Counted from the stretch's first letter, positions 25,727 through 34,981 are shown. The stretch is DNA of 50,275 nt from Candidatus Gastranaerophilales bacterium (GCA_944326015.1 CALVCJ010000005.1:1-50275); one strand, 5' to 3'. The notes: generated from the sequence alone by a model not told the origin. Made by a program: numbers and translations.

Positions 25727-28700
25727 CTAATCAACAGAGAAGATTTCTTTAATATCATCCATTGTGAGTGATTTAACAATATTTCTGTCAACAGAAATTA
25801 CGCTGTCTACAAGGTTACGTTTAACTGTTTTGAGCTTTTGAATTTTTTCCTCAACGGTATTTTTTGTAATAAGTCTGTATACAAATACTTTCTTAGTCTG
25901 GCCGATACGGTAGGCTCTGTCTGTTGCCTGATCTTCAACAGCAGGGTTCCACCAAGGATCGTAATGGATTACGTAATCCGCACCTGTCAAATTCAAGCCT
26001 GTTCCTCCGGCTTTCAAACTTATCAGGAAGATAGGAATTGATGGGGTTGAATTAAACCTTTCAACAGCACCCTGTCTGTCTTTTGTTTTTCCTGTCAGAT
26101 ATTCGTATGGAATTCCTTCTCTTTCAAGCCATGCTTTAATTATATCCAGCATATCAACAAACTGGCTGAATAGTAATATTCTGTGTCCCTCGTCAATAAT
26201 TTCTTCCAGCATTCCTTTAAGTTTTTCAAATTTGCCGGATTTCATAATGTTTTTAACATTATTTTTGTCGTAAAGTCTCGGATGACAGCAGATTTGACGT
26301 AATCTCAGAAGTGCCGAGAAAATTGACAGTCTGCTCTTTTCAAGTCCGTTTTGTTCAATGGATTTGAATAGTTCTTCTTTAGTGCTGTCAAGAACCTGCA
26401 GGTAGAAATCTCTTTGCTCATCCGTAAGTTCGCAGTATGCAATGTTTTCGACTTTATCAGGAAGATCTTTTGCAACATCGCGTTTCATACGGCGCAAGAT
26501 AAACGGATAAATCTGCAGTTTCAAACGTTTTTCAACAGTTTTGTCCTGCCGCTCCATAATCGGGTTGACGTATCTGTAATTAAATTCCGACATGCTGAAC
26601 AAAAATCCCGGCATTAAAAAGTCAAACACTGACCATAATTCTTCAAGTTTGTTTTCGATTGGTGTTCCTGAAAGCGCGAGTTTATGAGATGCTTGTAATT
26701 TTTTTACAGCCTGCGCAGTCTGCGACATTGCGTTTTTAATATTCTGGGATTCATCAAGAATTACATATCTGAAGTTATAATCTTTTAATTTGTTAATATC
26801 GCGTCTTATAAGCGCGTAGCTTGTAATTACAACATCATAGTTTGGAATTTCTTTAAAGAATTCTTTTCTGTCAACACCTGACAATTTTAATGTTGTCAGA
26901 GTCGGCGCGAATTTTTGAATTTCTGATTCCCAGTTAAATACAACTGTTGTCGGGCATATTACAAGAGTCGGTGAAGGGCCGTCTTCTTCTTTGGCTTTTT
27001 GGATTACGGCAAGAGCCTGTAATGTTTTACCAAGCCCCATATCATCGGCCAGAATTCCGTTCAACCCGTATTCATACATAAACCAGAGCCAGCCGAAACC
27101 TTTTGTCTGATATTCACGGAATTCCGCATGGATTCCTTCGGGCAGTTTCAAATCTTCCGAAGTTGAGAAGTTGGACATTTGTTTCCAGAAGTTTTCGAAC
27201 TCTTCACTCAAAACAAGTTCTACATTAAGGTTTTTAAGTTCGTTAATCAAGCCTGCGCGATATGTTTTTACGATAAATTTATTTTCATTGTTTCTGTAAA
27301 CATCAAATGAGTTAAACGCACGCATAATTGAATAAATATCCTGCGCAGGGTATTCAACAAAGCCGAGGCTTCTTATACGGCTGTATTTTTCGCCGCTTTG
27401 AATTGTTTCATAAACTTCATCGAAGTTGATAATTTCTTCTCCAGCCTGACCGTATAAAAAGATTTCGAAAGAATCTTCAGCCTCTTCAGAAAAATCGATT
27501 TTTGCGCAGAGTTTGAAAGGATTATCCATAAGTTTAAAGAAGGTCATATCGTCTTTTTCAACGAATTTCCAGCCTTCTCCTGCCTGCTTAATATAATAAT
27601 TGTAGAAATCAATTGCATTCTCTTTTTCCAGCGCAAGGTTATTTGTCTGCATTGGAACAAATTTGCACGCCAGAAGCATTTGATAAGCTTCCTGTTCATG
27701 TTTCAAATTTCTTTTAATCCAGTAGACAAGATCTTCTCCCTGTTTTTTGATGGTGATATAAGGAGCTTTTTCTGCTGTGGTTTTTGAATACGGAACAACA
27801 ACCCCGTCATATTCAAATTCTAGTGACGCTTTTAATGATTGATCATAATCAATTCCCATTGTAACGATATTTATCGGCGGACGTTCTTCAAGCATAAGTT
27901 TACTGATATTATCAGCGATTTCAACATCCATAATTTCCTGAAGTTTGGGCAGTTCTTCGTAGATAAATTTCCCGCCGTCAGCATCTTTCAAGTCAGTAAA
28001 AGAGGATTTTAGAATATTTTGCGGAATTGAACTCATAGCAATATTAGTCGGAAAAATTATATTTTTGTATCTCCCCCATTTCAAATGTCTCGAGAAATAT
28101 CTGACTTCTTCAAGCGGATAAACATCATCTTTATCAGGTCTTTTCCATTCAAGTGAAAGAAGAATTGTCCCCTGAGCGCCTGTATTGACGTTCAAGACAA
28201 GTTTCCATTCTTCATCGGTAAATTTTAGTCTGTCTTTTGTTTTTTCATCAAGAACTTCATCGGCTTTTGAAAGAAGTGTAAACATCGGACCGAATTTGGT
28301 AATAGGAATATCGTACCAGCCTGCTTTTTTATCCTGTCTTGAAATTGTTAAAAGCTGCTGGAATATTGCAACTTCAACTTTCTGGGAATTGTTGAGTTCA
28401 AAATCAGGGTTTTGTTTTTGTGCTTCAATCAAAGCTCTCAAAATCGGTTCAATCTGTCTTACGACTTTGCCTGTCTCTCTTGAGCGTACAAGCACAGAGA
28501 AAAAGTTTGCTTTTCTTTTTGAATTAAAGTGAAAAATATAATTTCCCTGCGGTTCTTCTGTAAGTTCTGTATTTTCATCCGGAAAATCAAATTCCATGCC
28601 GAATTTTGTCTCAAGCCAGTCTTCATAAGCATGCTCATCAATTGCTTTTAGAGCAACCGCAACTGCATGCTTGCACCATTCTTCTTTCAGCGGACAGTTA

Positions 28701-28912
28701 CAGCGGGCTTCTACCTTATTTTTCTTAAAGATTAAATCGGTATTATAATGATCCTGAAAATTTCCTTTAACCTTTGCCATATAAAAGTTTTTTTCAGGAT
28801 AAGAGTCAAATACCATGTCTTTAAGGTGGTATTCATAACCTCTGCGCCAGCTTCCGGCACTTGCATTTTCTTTTATAAACTTGTAATTAAATTCCTGCGG
28901 TTTCACACTCAT
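25727..28912 (-). CDS. SNF2-family helicase with SWIM zinc finger
   Basis: 1061 aa. The N-terminal SWIM zinc finger is CxCx6CxH, with Cys71, Cys73, Cys80 and His82. A long bacterial SNF2-associated region (about 90-600) follows, then the SNF2 ATPase: motif I DDMGLGKTLQAL, Ia PTTVVFNWESEI, motif II DESQNIKN (Ser in place of Ala), motif III LALSGTPIENKLEELWSVF, and the C-terminal lobe with ILLFSQFVDMLD, LISLKAGGTGLNLTGADYVI and DQATDRAYRIGQTKKV. It belongs to the stand-alone bacterial SWIM-SNF2 group, thought to remodel protein-DNA complexes. It stands alone between divergent or unrelated genes. Confidence 0.95.
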   Translation of the reverse strand: MSVKPQEFNYKFIKENASAGSWRRGYEYHLKDMVFDSYPEKNFYMAKVKGNFQDHYNTDLIFKKNKVEARCNCPLKEEWCKHAVAVALKAIDEHAYEDWLETKFGMEFDFPDENTELTEEPQGNYIFHFNSKRKANFFSVLVRSRETGKVVRQIEPILRALIEAQKQNPDFELNNSQKVEVAIFQQLLTISRQDKKAGWYDIPITKFGPMFTLLSKADEVLDEKTKDRLKFTDEEWKLVLNVNTGAQGTILLSLEWKRPDKDDVYPLEEVRYFSRHLKWGRYKNIIFPTNIAMSSIPQNILKSSFTDLKDADGGKFIYEELPKLQEIMDVEIADNISKLMLEERPPINIVTMGIDYDQSLKASLEFEYDGVVVPYSKTTAEKAPYITIKKQGEDLVYWIKRNLKHEQEAYQMLLACKFVPMQTNNLALEKENAIDFYNYYIKQAGEGWKFVEKDDMTFFKLMDNPFKLCAKIDFSEEAEDSFEIFLYGQAGEEIINFDEVYETIQSGEKYSRIRSLGFVEYPAQDIYSIMRAFNSFDVYRNNENKFIVKTYRAGLINELKNLNVELVLSEEFENFWKQMSNFSTSEDLKLPEGIHAEFREYQTKGFGWLWFMYEYGLNGILADDMGLGKTLQALAVIQKAKEEDGPSPTLVICPTTVVFNWESEIQKFAPTLTTLKLSGVDRKEFFKEIPNYDVVITSYALIRRDINKLKDYNFRYVILDESQNIKNAMSQTAQAVKKLQASHKLALSGTPIENKLEELWSVFDFLMPGFLFSMSEFNYRYVNPIMERQDKTVEKRLKLQIYPFILRRMKRDVAKDLPDKVENIAYCELTDEQRDFYLQVLDSTKEELFKSIEQNGLEKSRLSIFSALLRLRQICCHPRLYDKNNVKNIMKSGKFEKLKGMLEEIIDEGHRILLFSQFVDMLDIIKAWLEREGIPYEYLTGKTKDRQGAVERFNSTPSIPIFLISLKAGGTGLNLTGADYVIHYDPWWNPAVEDQATDRAYRIGQTKKVFVYRLITKNTVEEKIQKLKTVKRNLVDSVISVDRNIVKSLTMDDIKEIFSVD

Positions 28913-29086
28913 ATTATAGTTGAGTATCTCTTTCTTTAATTAAGGGTATAAACTTTCGGATATAGAGTTAAATCTATAAGCCCTTATAACAATTATATTA
29001 TTGCATAAATAAAGAAAAAATCAAGCAGTTTTATTTGAAACTTATATCGCAGTTTACACCAGATATTCTCGAAAAACGGACATAAT

Positions 29087-29146
29087 GTCATTCCGAACTT
29101 GTTTCGGAATCATATCTTATAGACCCTGAACTCGTTTCAGCATCTA
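29087..29146. repeat. Two dispersed palindromic repeats in tandem
   Basis: TTCCGAACTTGTTTCGGAA (29091-29109) and CTGAACTCGTTTCAG (29126-29140) are two versions of the palindrome at the centre of the 65-bp repeat. AACTTATATCGCAGTTTACAC just before them recurs at 44430-44450 before another copy. Confidence 0.6.
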
Positions 29147-29608
29147 TTGTCCTAACGCACAGAAATGATAGAAAAATGCAAATAATATTCCGAAAATTGC
29201 TCCCATTATAACTTCTAAAGGGGTATGACCGAGGAGTTCTTTTAGTTTACCGCCTATTGCTTGAACATCGTGTTTATAAAAATCTTCCATCATACGATTT
29301 AAGCATGCTGCTGTTTTACCGGCTGCACGGCGAACTCCTGCTGCGTCATACATTGTAATTAGTGCATAACCGATTGCAATTGCAAAAGAAATCGAATCCC
29401 AGCCTTCAATAATTCCAACAATTGTTGCCAGTCCCATTACGCCCGCTGAATGTGAACTTGGCATCCCGCCTGTTGTTGTAAATATTTTAAAATTTATTCT
29501 TTTCGTTTTTATTGTAAAAATACAAAATTTAATAATTTGAGCTATAAATGCGGCTAATATACCTGCAGATAATGCTTCGTAACCGGTATTTGCAATGCCT
29601 GTAATCAT
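29144..29608 (-). CDS. YuiD-like divergent PAP2 family membrane protein (DUF212)
   Basis: 154 aa with four hydrophobic segments. The family signature is TTGGMPSSHSAGVMGLATIVG (residues 45-65) and, further on, MYDAAGVRRAAGKTAACLN and LLGHTPLEVIMGAIFGI. Conserved polar residues in GMPSSHS and GHTP correspond to the PAP2 phosphatase and vanadium haloperoxidase active-site motifs, so a phosphatase acting on a membrane lipid phosphate is possible. The biochemical role of the family is not established. The stop codon overlaps the end of a palindromic repeat. Confidence 0.9.
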   Translation of the reverse strand: MITGIANTGYEALSAGILAAFIAQIIKFCIFTIKTKRINFKIFTTTGGMPSSHSAGVMGLATIVGIIEGWDSISFAIAIGYALITMYDAAGVRRAAGKTAACLNRMMEDFYKHDVQAIGGKLKELLGHTPLEVIMGAIFGILFAFFYHFCALGQ

Positions 29609-29729
29609 TAATTAATGTCCTAACCTATTTCTTGCAACTTTAGTATATCATAAAAACAGATACTTTGTAAAATATTTAAACATAAAAAATATTATAGGAA
29701 ATGCAACAACTTACTAAAGAGACCTTGTT

Positions 29730-29759
29730 GGTACTTTCTTGTACCGACAAGAAAGTACC
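29730..29759. repeat. 13-bp perfect hairpin of dispersed family
   Basis: GGTACTTTCTTGT pairs with ACAAGAAAGTACC around ACCG; CGCAAAGAAAC follows. It is part of a 640-bp gene-free stretch (29609-30252) made largely of repeats. Confidence 0.6.
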
Positions 29760-29817
29760 GCAAAGAAACTCTCGACCAACATTTCGCTCATTAATTAATT
29801 GTAACGCTCAACCTAAA

Positions 29818-29887
29818 ACGAGTGAACTCGCTATACATTTGTCATCCTGAACTCGTTTCAGGATCTAATTTTACCGCTCAAACAGCA
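29818..29887 (+). repeat. Dispersed ~65-bp repeat, copy 2
   Basis: Same block order as copy 1: GAACTCGCTATA, CCTGAACTCGTTTCAGG, TTTTACCGCTCAAACAGCA. The palindrome has compensating changes (TGC/GCA to TCC/GGA), so the pairing is kept. Confidence 0.65.
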
Positions 29888-30030
29888 CTCGTTTTGTCGT
29901 TGTTTCGCTTACATTAATTATTCGCTCCATTGAAGGTCGAATTATTTTTATCTTTTATAATTAATTTAATAATGCGACGATAACGGAACGAGCAATAATT
30001 ACAGACGAAGCAAATATCAAAGGCGTGTAT

Positions 30031-30095
30031 TGTTTGAGCGATATAGAGATGCTGAAACAAGTTCAGCATGACCAAGATATAGCGAGTTTACACGC
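30031..30095 (-). repeat. Dispersed ~65-bp repeat, copy 3 (inverted)
   Basis: The reverse complement reads AACTCGCTATATC, GTCATGCTGAACTTGTTTCAGCA and CGCTCAAACA, the same blocks as copies 1 and 2. Copies 2 and 3 form a large inverted pair about 145 bp apart. Confidence 0.6.
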
Positions 30096-30150
30096 CTTAA
30101 GGCTGAGTCTTGTAAATTATTAGCGAGTGAATGTGTGTCGCTGGTTTTGA

Positions 30151-30174
30151 GGCACTTTTGCCATCAAAAGTGCC
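30151..30174. repeat. 10-bp perfect hairpin of dispersed family
   Basis: GGCACTTTTG pairs with CAAAAGTGCC around CCAT; GGCAAAGAAAGTACG lies 25 bases further on. Confidence 0.5.
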
Positions 30175-30252
30175 CCTGTCTGGAAGACCCGCCGGAGGCA
30201 AAGAAAGTACGATTAGTTTATTTTTAAGTTCCTATAATATTTTTTATGTAAA

Positions 30253-31143
30253 TTAATTTATTCTGATTTTATTCAGAATTTGTTCAAACACTTCTGATTT
30301 AAGATTATTTATTGACAGAATTTCAAAACATTCATCAAGCAGTTTGTTTAAATCTTCTTTAGATTTATCAAGTCCGTAAAGGCTTGTATACGTTAATTTC
30401 CCTTCTTCTTTATCTTTGCCGAGAGTTTTTCCCATTTCTTCAAAAGTTGAAGTTTCATCTAAAATGTCATCGGCTATTTGAAATGCAACACCGAGTTTTT
30501 GCCCGAATTCTGTTATTTGTTCAAGCTGTTCAGCTGTTGCGTCTGCAATTATTGCACCTGTTCTCAATGCAAGTTTAAAAAGATCTGCTGTTTTGTGCGT
30601 ATGAATATATTCCAAGATTTCAGAAAGTTGTTCATCATCAGTATCAAAGGAACCGGCTTGAGAGAATTTTTCACTTTCTATATCAACAACCTGTCCTGCT
30701 ATGACCCCGTAAGCTCCTGCTGCTTGAAAATATTCTTCCATTATTTTTATTAATTTTTCAGTATCTAGATTTTTAGAGTATTTTAAAATTGTTTGCGGCG
30801 CAAAAGTTAACAAGGCATCGCCTGCAAGTACTGCATGGGCTTCTCCGAAAACCATGTGGTTTGTAAGCTGACCGCGTCTGTATATATCGTTATCCATACA
30901 GGGAAGATCGTCATGTATAAGGGTTTGAGCGTGAAGCATCTCTATTGCACAGGCTGTCGGGATTGCATCTTCATAATTCCCGCCAAACATACGACAGGCT
31001 TCGAGGCACATAACAGGTCTTAAACGTTTGCCCTGTAATGTTACCGTGTATTTCATTGATTTAAAAATCTTTTGCGGATAGCATACAGGTATATATTCAT
31101 TGAGTTTTTTATCAATAAGTTCAGTGTAATCATTCATTTTCAT
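30253..31143 (-). CDS. ispA: Polyprenyl (farnesyl/geranylgeranyl) diphosphate synthase
   Basis: 296 aa from the ATG 8 bases after AAAGG; TTG 31149 and ATG 31137 are alternatives. The first Asp-rich motif HDDLPCMDNDIYRRG and the second QIADDILDET bind the diphosphates through Mg. LQGKRLRPVMCLEA and GEAHAVLAGDALL are typical of short-chain trans-isoprenyl synthases. A bacterial-type insertion of two residues in DDxxxxD indicates the IspA/CrtE group; chain length cannot be read with certainty. The start overlaps the end of rsgA, so the two are translationally coupled. Confidence 0.94.
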   Translation of the reverse strand: MKMNDYTELIDKKLNEYIPVCYPQKIFKSMKYTVTLQGKRLRPVMCLEACRMFGGNYEDAIPTACAIEMLHAQTLIHDDLPCMDNDIYRRGQLTNHMVFGEAHAVLAGDALLTFAPQTILKYSKNLDTEKLIKIMEEYFQAAGAYGVIAGQVVDIESEKFSQAGSFDTDDEQLSEILEYIHTHKTADLFKLALRTGAIIADATAEQLEQITEFGQKLGVAFQIADDILDETSTFEEMGKTLGKDKEEGKLTYTSLYGLDKSKEDLNKLLDECFEILSINNLKSEVFEQILNKIRIN

Positions 31144-32128
31144 ATTCAATACCTTTATAAATGTTTTGTTTTAATGTGTTTCTGGCGCTTTGCCGTTTCT
31201 TTTCACTGATTTTTGCAATGTGTTTGTTGTTAACAAATTTTTTGGAATTTTCTTGTTTTTTACCTTCATATTTTATGCGTTCTTTATATTCTGCTGCTTC
31301 GTCAATGAATACAAGATAGCTTTCATAGCGTGATGCATCAATTTTTTCAATGTTATTTAAGACATTACATCCGTCTTCGTTTATATGAAGGCAATCCGAA
31401 TATTTACATTCACCTCTGAATTTTGCGATATCATCAAAAAGCAAATCTACATCCGCGGGCATTATAAAATCAAATTTTACGTTGCTGAAACCGGGTGTGT
31501 CAATAATTCTTGATGTGTCATTAATTTTTATAATTTCACAGTGTCTTGTGGTATGTGTACCTCTTTGTGTTTTTTCACTTACTTCTTTTGTTCTCAGGTT
31601 AAGTTTCGGATTAATTGCATTCACAAGGCTGGATTTGCCGACTCCTGAATTGCCGCAGAGTACACTTGTTTTTCCTTCCAGTAATTTTTCAAAATTTTTA
31701 ATTCCTTTGTGTTCTGTAGCTGAAGTATAAACTATTTTGTAGTTTAATGATGCATAAATTTTTTTTATTTTATCTTTAAGATGTTTATCCCATTTTAAAT
31801 CTTCTTTGTTAAAGCAAAGGACTGTAGGAATATTATAATATTTCGACAGTGCAATGTATCTGTTAAGCTGATGAAGATCCAAATCAGGTTCTTTGAGTGC
31901 GGAAACTATTACAATTTGATCAATATTTGCGACACTGGGACGTTTTATAAAATTTTTTTTCGGAATAATCTTTGTAATTACACCTTTTTCAAATTCGACA
32001 AAATCCCCGACAAGAATTTTTTCTTTTTGTTTTTTTAATACTTCACGAATTTTGCATTCGTGCGTATTTAGTCCGTCATCAACGTAATAAAAATCGGAAT
32101 GGATTTTGTAAATTTGTCCTTCAGCCAT
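31130..32128 (-). CDS. rsgA: Ribosome small subunit-dependent GTPase A
   Basis: 332 aa. Circularly permuted GTPase: N-terminal OB fold, then the G4-like FNKEDLKWD, G5 TSAT, G1 GNSGVGKSSLVNAI and G3 DTPGF. The C-terminal zinc module is CKYSDCLHINEDGCNVL (Cys-x4-Cys-x-His-x5-Cys). It checks 30S maturation by displacing assembly factors. A Lys-rich C-terminal tail follows. It starts 23 bp after the pilin gene at 32959 and runs into ispA, so the three genes probably share a transcript. Confidence 0.97.
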   Translation of the reverse strand: MAEGQIYKIHSDFYYVDDGLNTHECKIREVLKKQKEKILVGDFVEFEKGVITKIIPKKNFIKRPSVANIDQIVIVSALKEPDLDLHQLNRYIALSKYYNIPTVLCFNKEDLKWDKHLKDKIKKIYASLNYKIVYTSATEHKGIKNFEKLLEGKTSVLCGNSGVGKSSLVNAINPKLNLRTKEVSEKTQRGTHTTRHCEIIKINDTSRIIDTPGFSNVKFDFIMPADVDLLFDDIAKFRGECKYSDCLHINEDGCNVLNNIEKIDASRYESYLVFIDEAAEYKERIKYEGKKQENSKKFVNNKHIAKISEKKRQSARNTLKQNIYKGIEYENE

Positions 32129-32151
32129 ATCCTATTATAGTAGCATAAAAA

Positions 32152-32959
32152 TTATTTCTCAAGCATTGTTTGGTCCCAAGGATAATCTTTTTTTATTTCC
32201 CAACCGTCATATTCAATAAGTCTTGTACAGGCATGTCGTTTACCTTTTATACTTACTTCCGGATTGTCGGCGTTGCCGTATTTACAAGAATCTAACAATT
32301 CTTCGCGTGTATATTTATGAAAATTAGATGCGGATGTTATAAATTTTCCATTTGTCAGGCTAAATAAAAATTGTCTTCTGCCATCCATCATGTCTTCTCC
32401 ACTGGCTGTAATGTTTTCACAATATTTGTAAGACGTACAAAAAGTGATATATATCGTGTTAGTAGTGGCTGTTCTCGCGCGAAATCCGCTTCCGTCATTG
32501 AATGCTGCAGCAATATATTTCCCACCTTTTTTTTCTTTATCTAATGTATTTATATATTTCCAAATATTATCTGCAAACCATTTGTATGTATTATCTTCAT
32601 TATTAATCATATCATTTGAAAATTGAACTTGTTCCGGTTCCAAGCCTTCATCATATTCCCATTGCATTATGGCTTGATTCATTACTGAGTAAAATTTTTT
32701 AAGTTTAGTCACCGTAACTTTTTTCTGGTAATTGTTAATCAATACAGGCATAGTCATTGCTGCAACAATTCCTATAATCCCAAGTGTAATTAATACTTCA
32801 GCAAGTGTAAAAGCCTGTTTCTTTTTCCGATGTTTTATATCATTAGTGTAGCAGTTTTTATTTAAAATGTTATAAGTTTTTTTGAATATGCTTGCTATAC
32901 TTGCATCTTGCGGGGGGGGGGGCGTTCAAAGCCTCCCTATTTTTCCTTTTTAATCCCAT
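32152..32959 (-). CDS. Pilin-like protein, phase-variable, currently frame-shifted (OFF)
   Basis: ATG 32959 leads into GAG-GCT-TTG-AAC-GCC and a C11 tract. With 11 C, translation ends after 29 residues; 12 C also meets a stop. With 10 C the frame is open across an approximately 50-residue leader into QAFTLAEVLITLGIIGIVAAMT and down to 32152 (268 aa). There is no clear Shine-Dalgarno sequence before ATG 32959; AGGGAGG followed by an in-frame TTG at 32929 is an alternative start. The body has GRRQFLFSL in place of the usual DxNG motif and ends CTRLIEYDGWEIKKDYPW plus seven residues. It shares GAGGCTTTGA-C-tract wording with the gene at 15467. Confidence 0.82.
32912..32922 (-). repeat. C11 coding tract (G11 on + strand) of the pilin gene
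   Basis: Pure 11-base tract. The + strand reads TTGC-G11-CGTTCAAAGCC. The in-frame length would be 10 (or 13). Confidence 0.9.
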
Positions 32960-33015
32960 GAAATTTTTTTTTTAATTTTTTTATAAATTTTTTATTTTTT
33001 ATTTTATATATTTTG

Positions 33016-34014
33016 TCAAGCTTCAGAATGTTTAAAAATGTTTGTTAATTCAGGAAGAATGTCAAATACATCACCGATAATTCCACAATTGCAGTGTTCA
33101 AAAATCGGAGCTTTTTCATCTATGTTAATTGCCATAATTTTATCACTGTCTTGCATGCCGACTATATGCTGTATTGCCCCGGAAATGCCGCAAGCTATAT
33201 ATAATTTTGGTGTAACTGTTTTTCCTGTCTGACCAATCTGAATGTCTACAGGTGCAAGCCCCATGTCAACCGCGCCGCGGCTAGCTGCAACACATGCCCC
33301 TATACTTTGTGCAAAATTTTTTAATAATTCAAAACCAGCTTCATTTTTCATTCCTTTTCCGCCTGCTACAATAATATCAGCACTGTCCAATTCATTAATC
33401 GCAGTATTCAAACCTTTCACAAACTCTATAAATTCAACTTTTTTTTCAAAATTATCAATCTCAGGTTTTATATAGATGAATTTTGTATCTTTTACAATAT
33501 TTCCCGGTGCAGGTTTAAAAACTTTAGGTCTGACAGTCGCCATTTGAGGCAATGTTTTGCAAAGAATTGTCGCCATAAGTTTTCCCCCAAATGTGGGGCG
33601 TGTTGCTGCAAGCTGGCCTTTTTCATTGATGTCCAGCCCTATGCAATCAGCTGTTAACCCTGTGTGTAAAGATGATGAAATTCTTGGGGCAAGATCTCTG
33701 CCCTGTGTCGTTGCGCCTATAAGAATTATATCAGGCTTTACTTCTTTTATAATATCTACTGCTACCTTTGAGTAAAGCTCTGTTGAATAATGCGTGAATC
33801 TGTTACTTTCTGCTATATAAACGAAGTCAAAACCGGAATTTATAAATGCTTCTTTAAATGTTTCTGCAAGTCCGGTTTTAGTTATTAAAATAGCTGAAAC
33901 GGATGCATTATCAAGTTTTTTTGAAAGTTCTTGTGCCTTATATGCCAGTTCAAAAACAACAGTATGGAGATAATTTTCTTTTGTGACTTCTGCATAAATC
34001 ATAATATTACTCAT
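33016..34014 (-). CDS. etfA: Electron transfer flavoprotein subunit alpha
   Basis: 332 aa. The N-terminal domain I (1-190) includes LIGATTQGRDLAPRISSSL and GLTADCIGLDI. The C-terminal FAD-binding domain shows VAGGKGMKN, VAASRGAVDMGLAP, QIGQTGKTVTPKLYIACGISGAIQH and the closing GIIGDVFDILPELT. It partners EtfB. Its start overlaps the etfB stop by 8 bases. No acyl-CoA dehydrogenase or EtfQO gene is in view, so the electron acceptor is unknown. Confidence 0.96.
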   Translation of the reverse strand: MSNIMIYAEVTKENYLHTVVFELAYKAQELSKKLDNASVSAILITKTGLAETFKEAFINSGFDFVYIAESNRFTHYSTELYSKVAVDIIKEVKPDIILIGATTQGRDLAPRISSSLHTGLTADCIGLDINEKGQLAATRPTFGGKLMATILCKTLPQMATVRPKVFKPAPGNIVKDTKFIYIKPEIDNFEKKVEFIEFVKGLNTAINELDSADIIVAGGKGMKNEAGFELLKNFAQSIGACVAASRGAVDMGLAPVDIQIGQTGKTVTPKLYIACGISGAIQHIVGMQDSDKIMAINIDEKAPIFEHCNCGIIGDVFDILPELTNIFKHSEA

Positions 34015-34792
34015 TACATAATCCTCCGAATTTTTTTATTTTTTCTGCAAAAGTACCACAATTGCTGTATATTTCACATTCCCCTCTTGTATTTTGTGGA
34101 CGAAAAGCACGGCTTACGTAAGTTGGTGAGCCTTTGATTCCAACATCTTCGGGGGTTAGACCTATGTCTTCCATAGAATACACTGTGATTTTTGAATTTT
34201 GAGCTTTGATGATTCCATTTATTTTCGGACGTGTAGGTTCTTCATAACCCTTTAAGACACAGATAAGAACCGGAAATTGAGCTTTAACAGCTTCTAATCC
34301 TTCTTCAATTTCTCTTGTCGCATAGATGGATTTGCCATCACATTTGTACAATTTCCTTACATAAGTAACCTGCGGTATACCAAGCTGATTTGCTATACTT
34401 GGTCCAGTTTGTGCGGTATCACCGTCAACTGCAAACTGGCCGCATAAAATTAAATCATAATCGGCTAATTTAGTTTTAATTGCGGAAGCGATAGTTTTAC
34501 CTGTTGCATAAGTATCAGCCCCTGCAAATTTTTTGTCCGAAATTAAGACCGCATGGTCACATCCGACAGCAATGGCTTTTTTCAGTATATCTTCAGCCTG
34601 CAATGGCCCCATTGTTAATGCTGTAATTTCAACATTATCAATACTTTTTTTCAGCTTTAAAGCTTCTTCAATTGCAAAAACGTCATAAGGATTTATAACG
34701 CTTTCCACACCTTCTCTTTGTATTGTATTATTTTCGGTCCATTTGATATCTGTGGTATCCGGAACCTGTTTTATGCAGACAAGTATTTTCAT
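34007..34792 (-). CDS. etfB: Electron transfer flavoprotein subunit beta
   Basis: 261 aa. Family motifs are KILVCIKQVPDTTDI, NPYDVFAIEEALKLK, LTMGPLQAEDILKKAIAVG, LILCGQFAVDGDTAQTGPSIA and PVLICVLKG. The VDGDTxQxGP stretch is the region that holds a second FAD in electron-bifurcating EtfB proteins, which would fit anaerobic metabolism; classic EtfB carries AMP. It sits in an operon behind an NfnA-like flavoprotein gene and a small Cys protein gene. Confidence 0.95.
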   Translation of the reverse strand: MKILVCIKQVPDTTDIKWTENNTIQREGVESVINPYDVFAIEEALKLKKSIDNVEITALTMGPLQAEDILKKAIAVGCDHAVLISDKKFAGADTYATGKTIASAIKTKLADYDLILCGQFAVDGDTAQTGPSIANQLGIPQVTYVRKLYKCDGKSIYATREIEEGLEAVKAQFPVLICVLKGYEEPTRPKINGIIKAQNSKITVYSMEDIGLTPEDVGIKGSPTYVSRAFRPQNTRGECEIYSNCGTFAEKIKKFGGLCNE

Positions 34793-34801
34793 ACAAAAAT
34801 C

Positions 34802-34981
34802 CTATCTGTGCTGTTGTGCTCTTTGCCTTGCGTTTGTCTCTAACAAAGCATTATATGCAAGCATGTACATAGCACATTTTCTTACACTTGGAACATACCA
34901 TGCACAGCTTTCGAGTGTACAAACTTTGTCAATGTCTGAACCGGCACTCATAAGCGGACAATACGGAATGTCTTTAGCCAT
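34802..34981 (-). CDS. Small four-cysteine protein, possible metal/Fe-S binder
   Basis: 59 aa from ATG 34981, which has GGAGGG 5 bases upstream; the longer in-frame start at 35011 has no ribosome binding site. Cysteines are at 8, 21, 26 and 36 (IPYCPLMSAG, KVCTLESCAWYVPSVRKCAMY). The arrangement and the redox neighbours suggest a bound metal or cluster, but this is inference. It overlaps the stop of the NfnA-like gene by 8 bases and precedes etfB by 9, so it is a true operon member. Confidence 0.8.
   Translation of the reverse strand: MAKDIPYCPLMSAGSDIDKVCTLESCAWYVPSVRKCAMYMLAYNALLETNARQRAQQHR

Noticed and set aside
29609..30252. Insertion sequence or MITE with transposase
   Set aside because: No transposase ORF and no clear terminal inverted repeats with target duplication; the stretch is a mosaic of short dispersed repeats.
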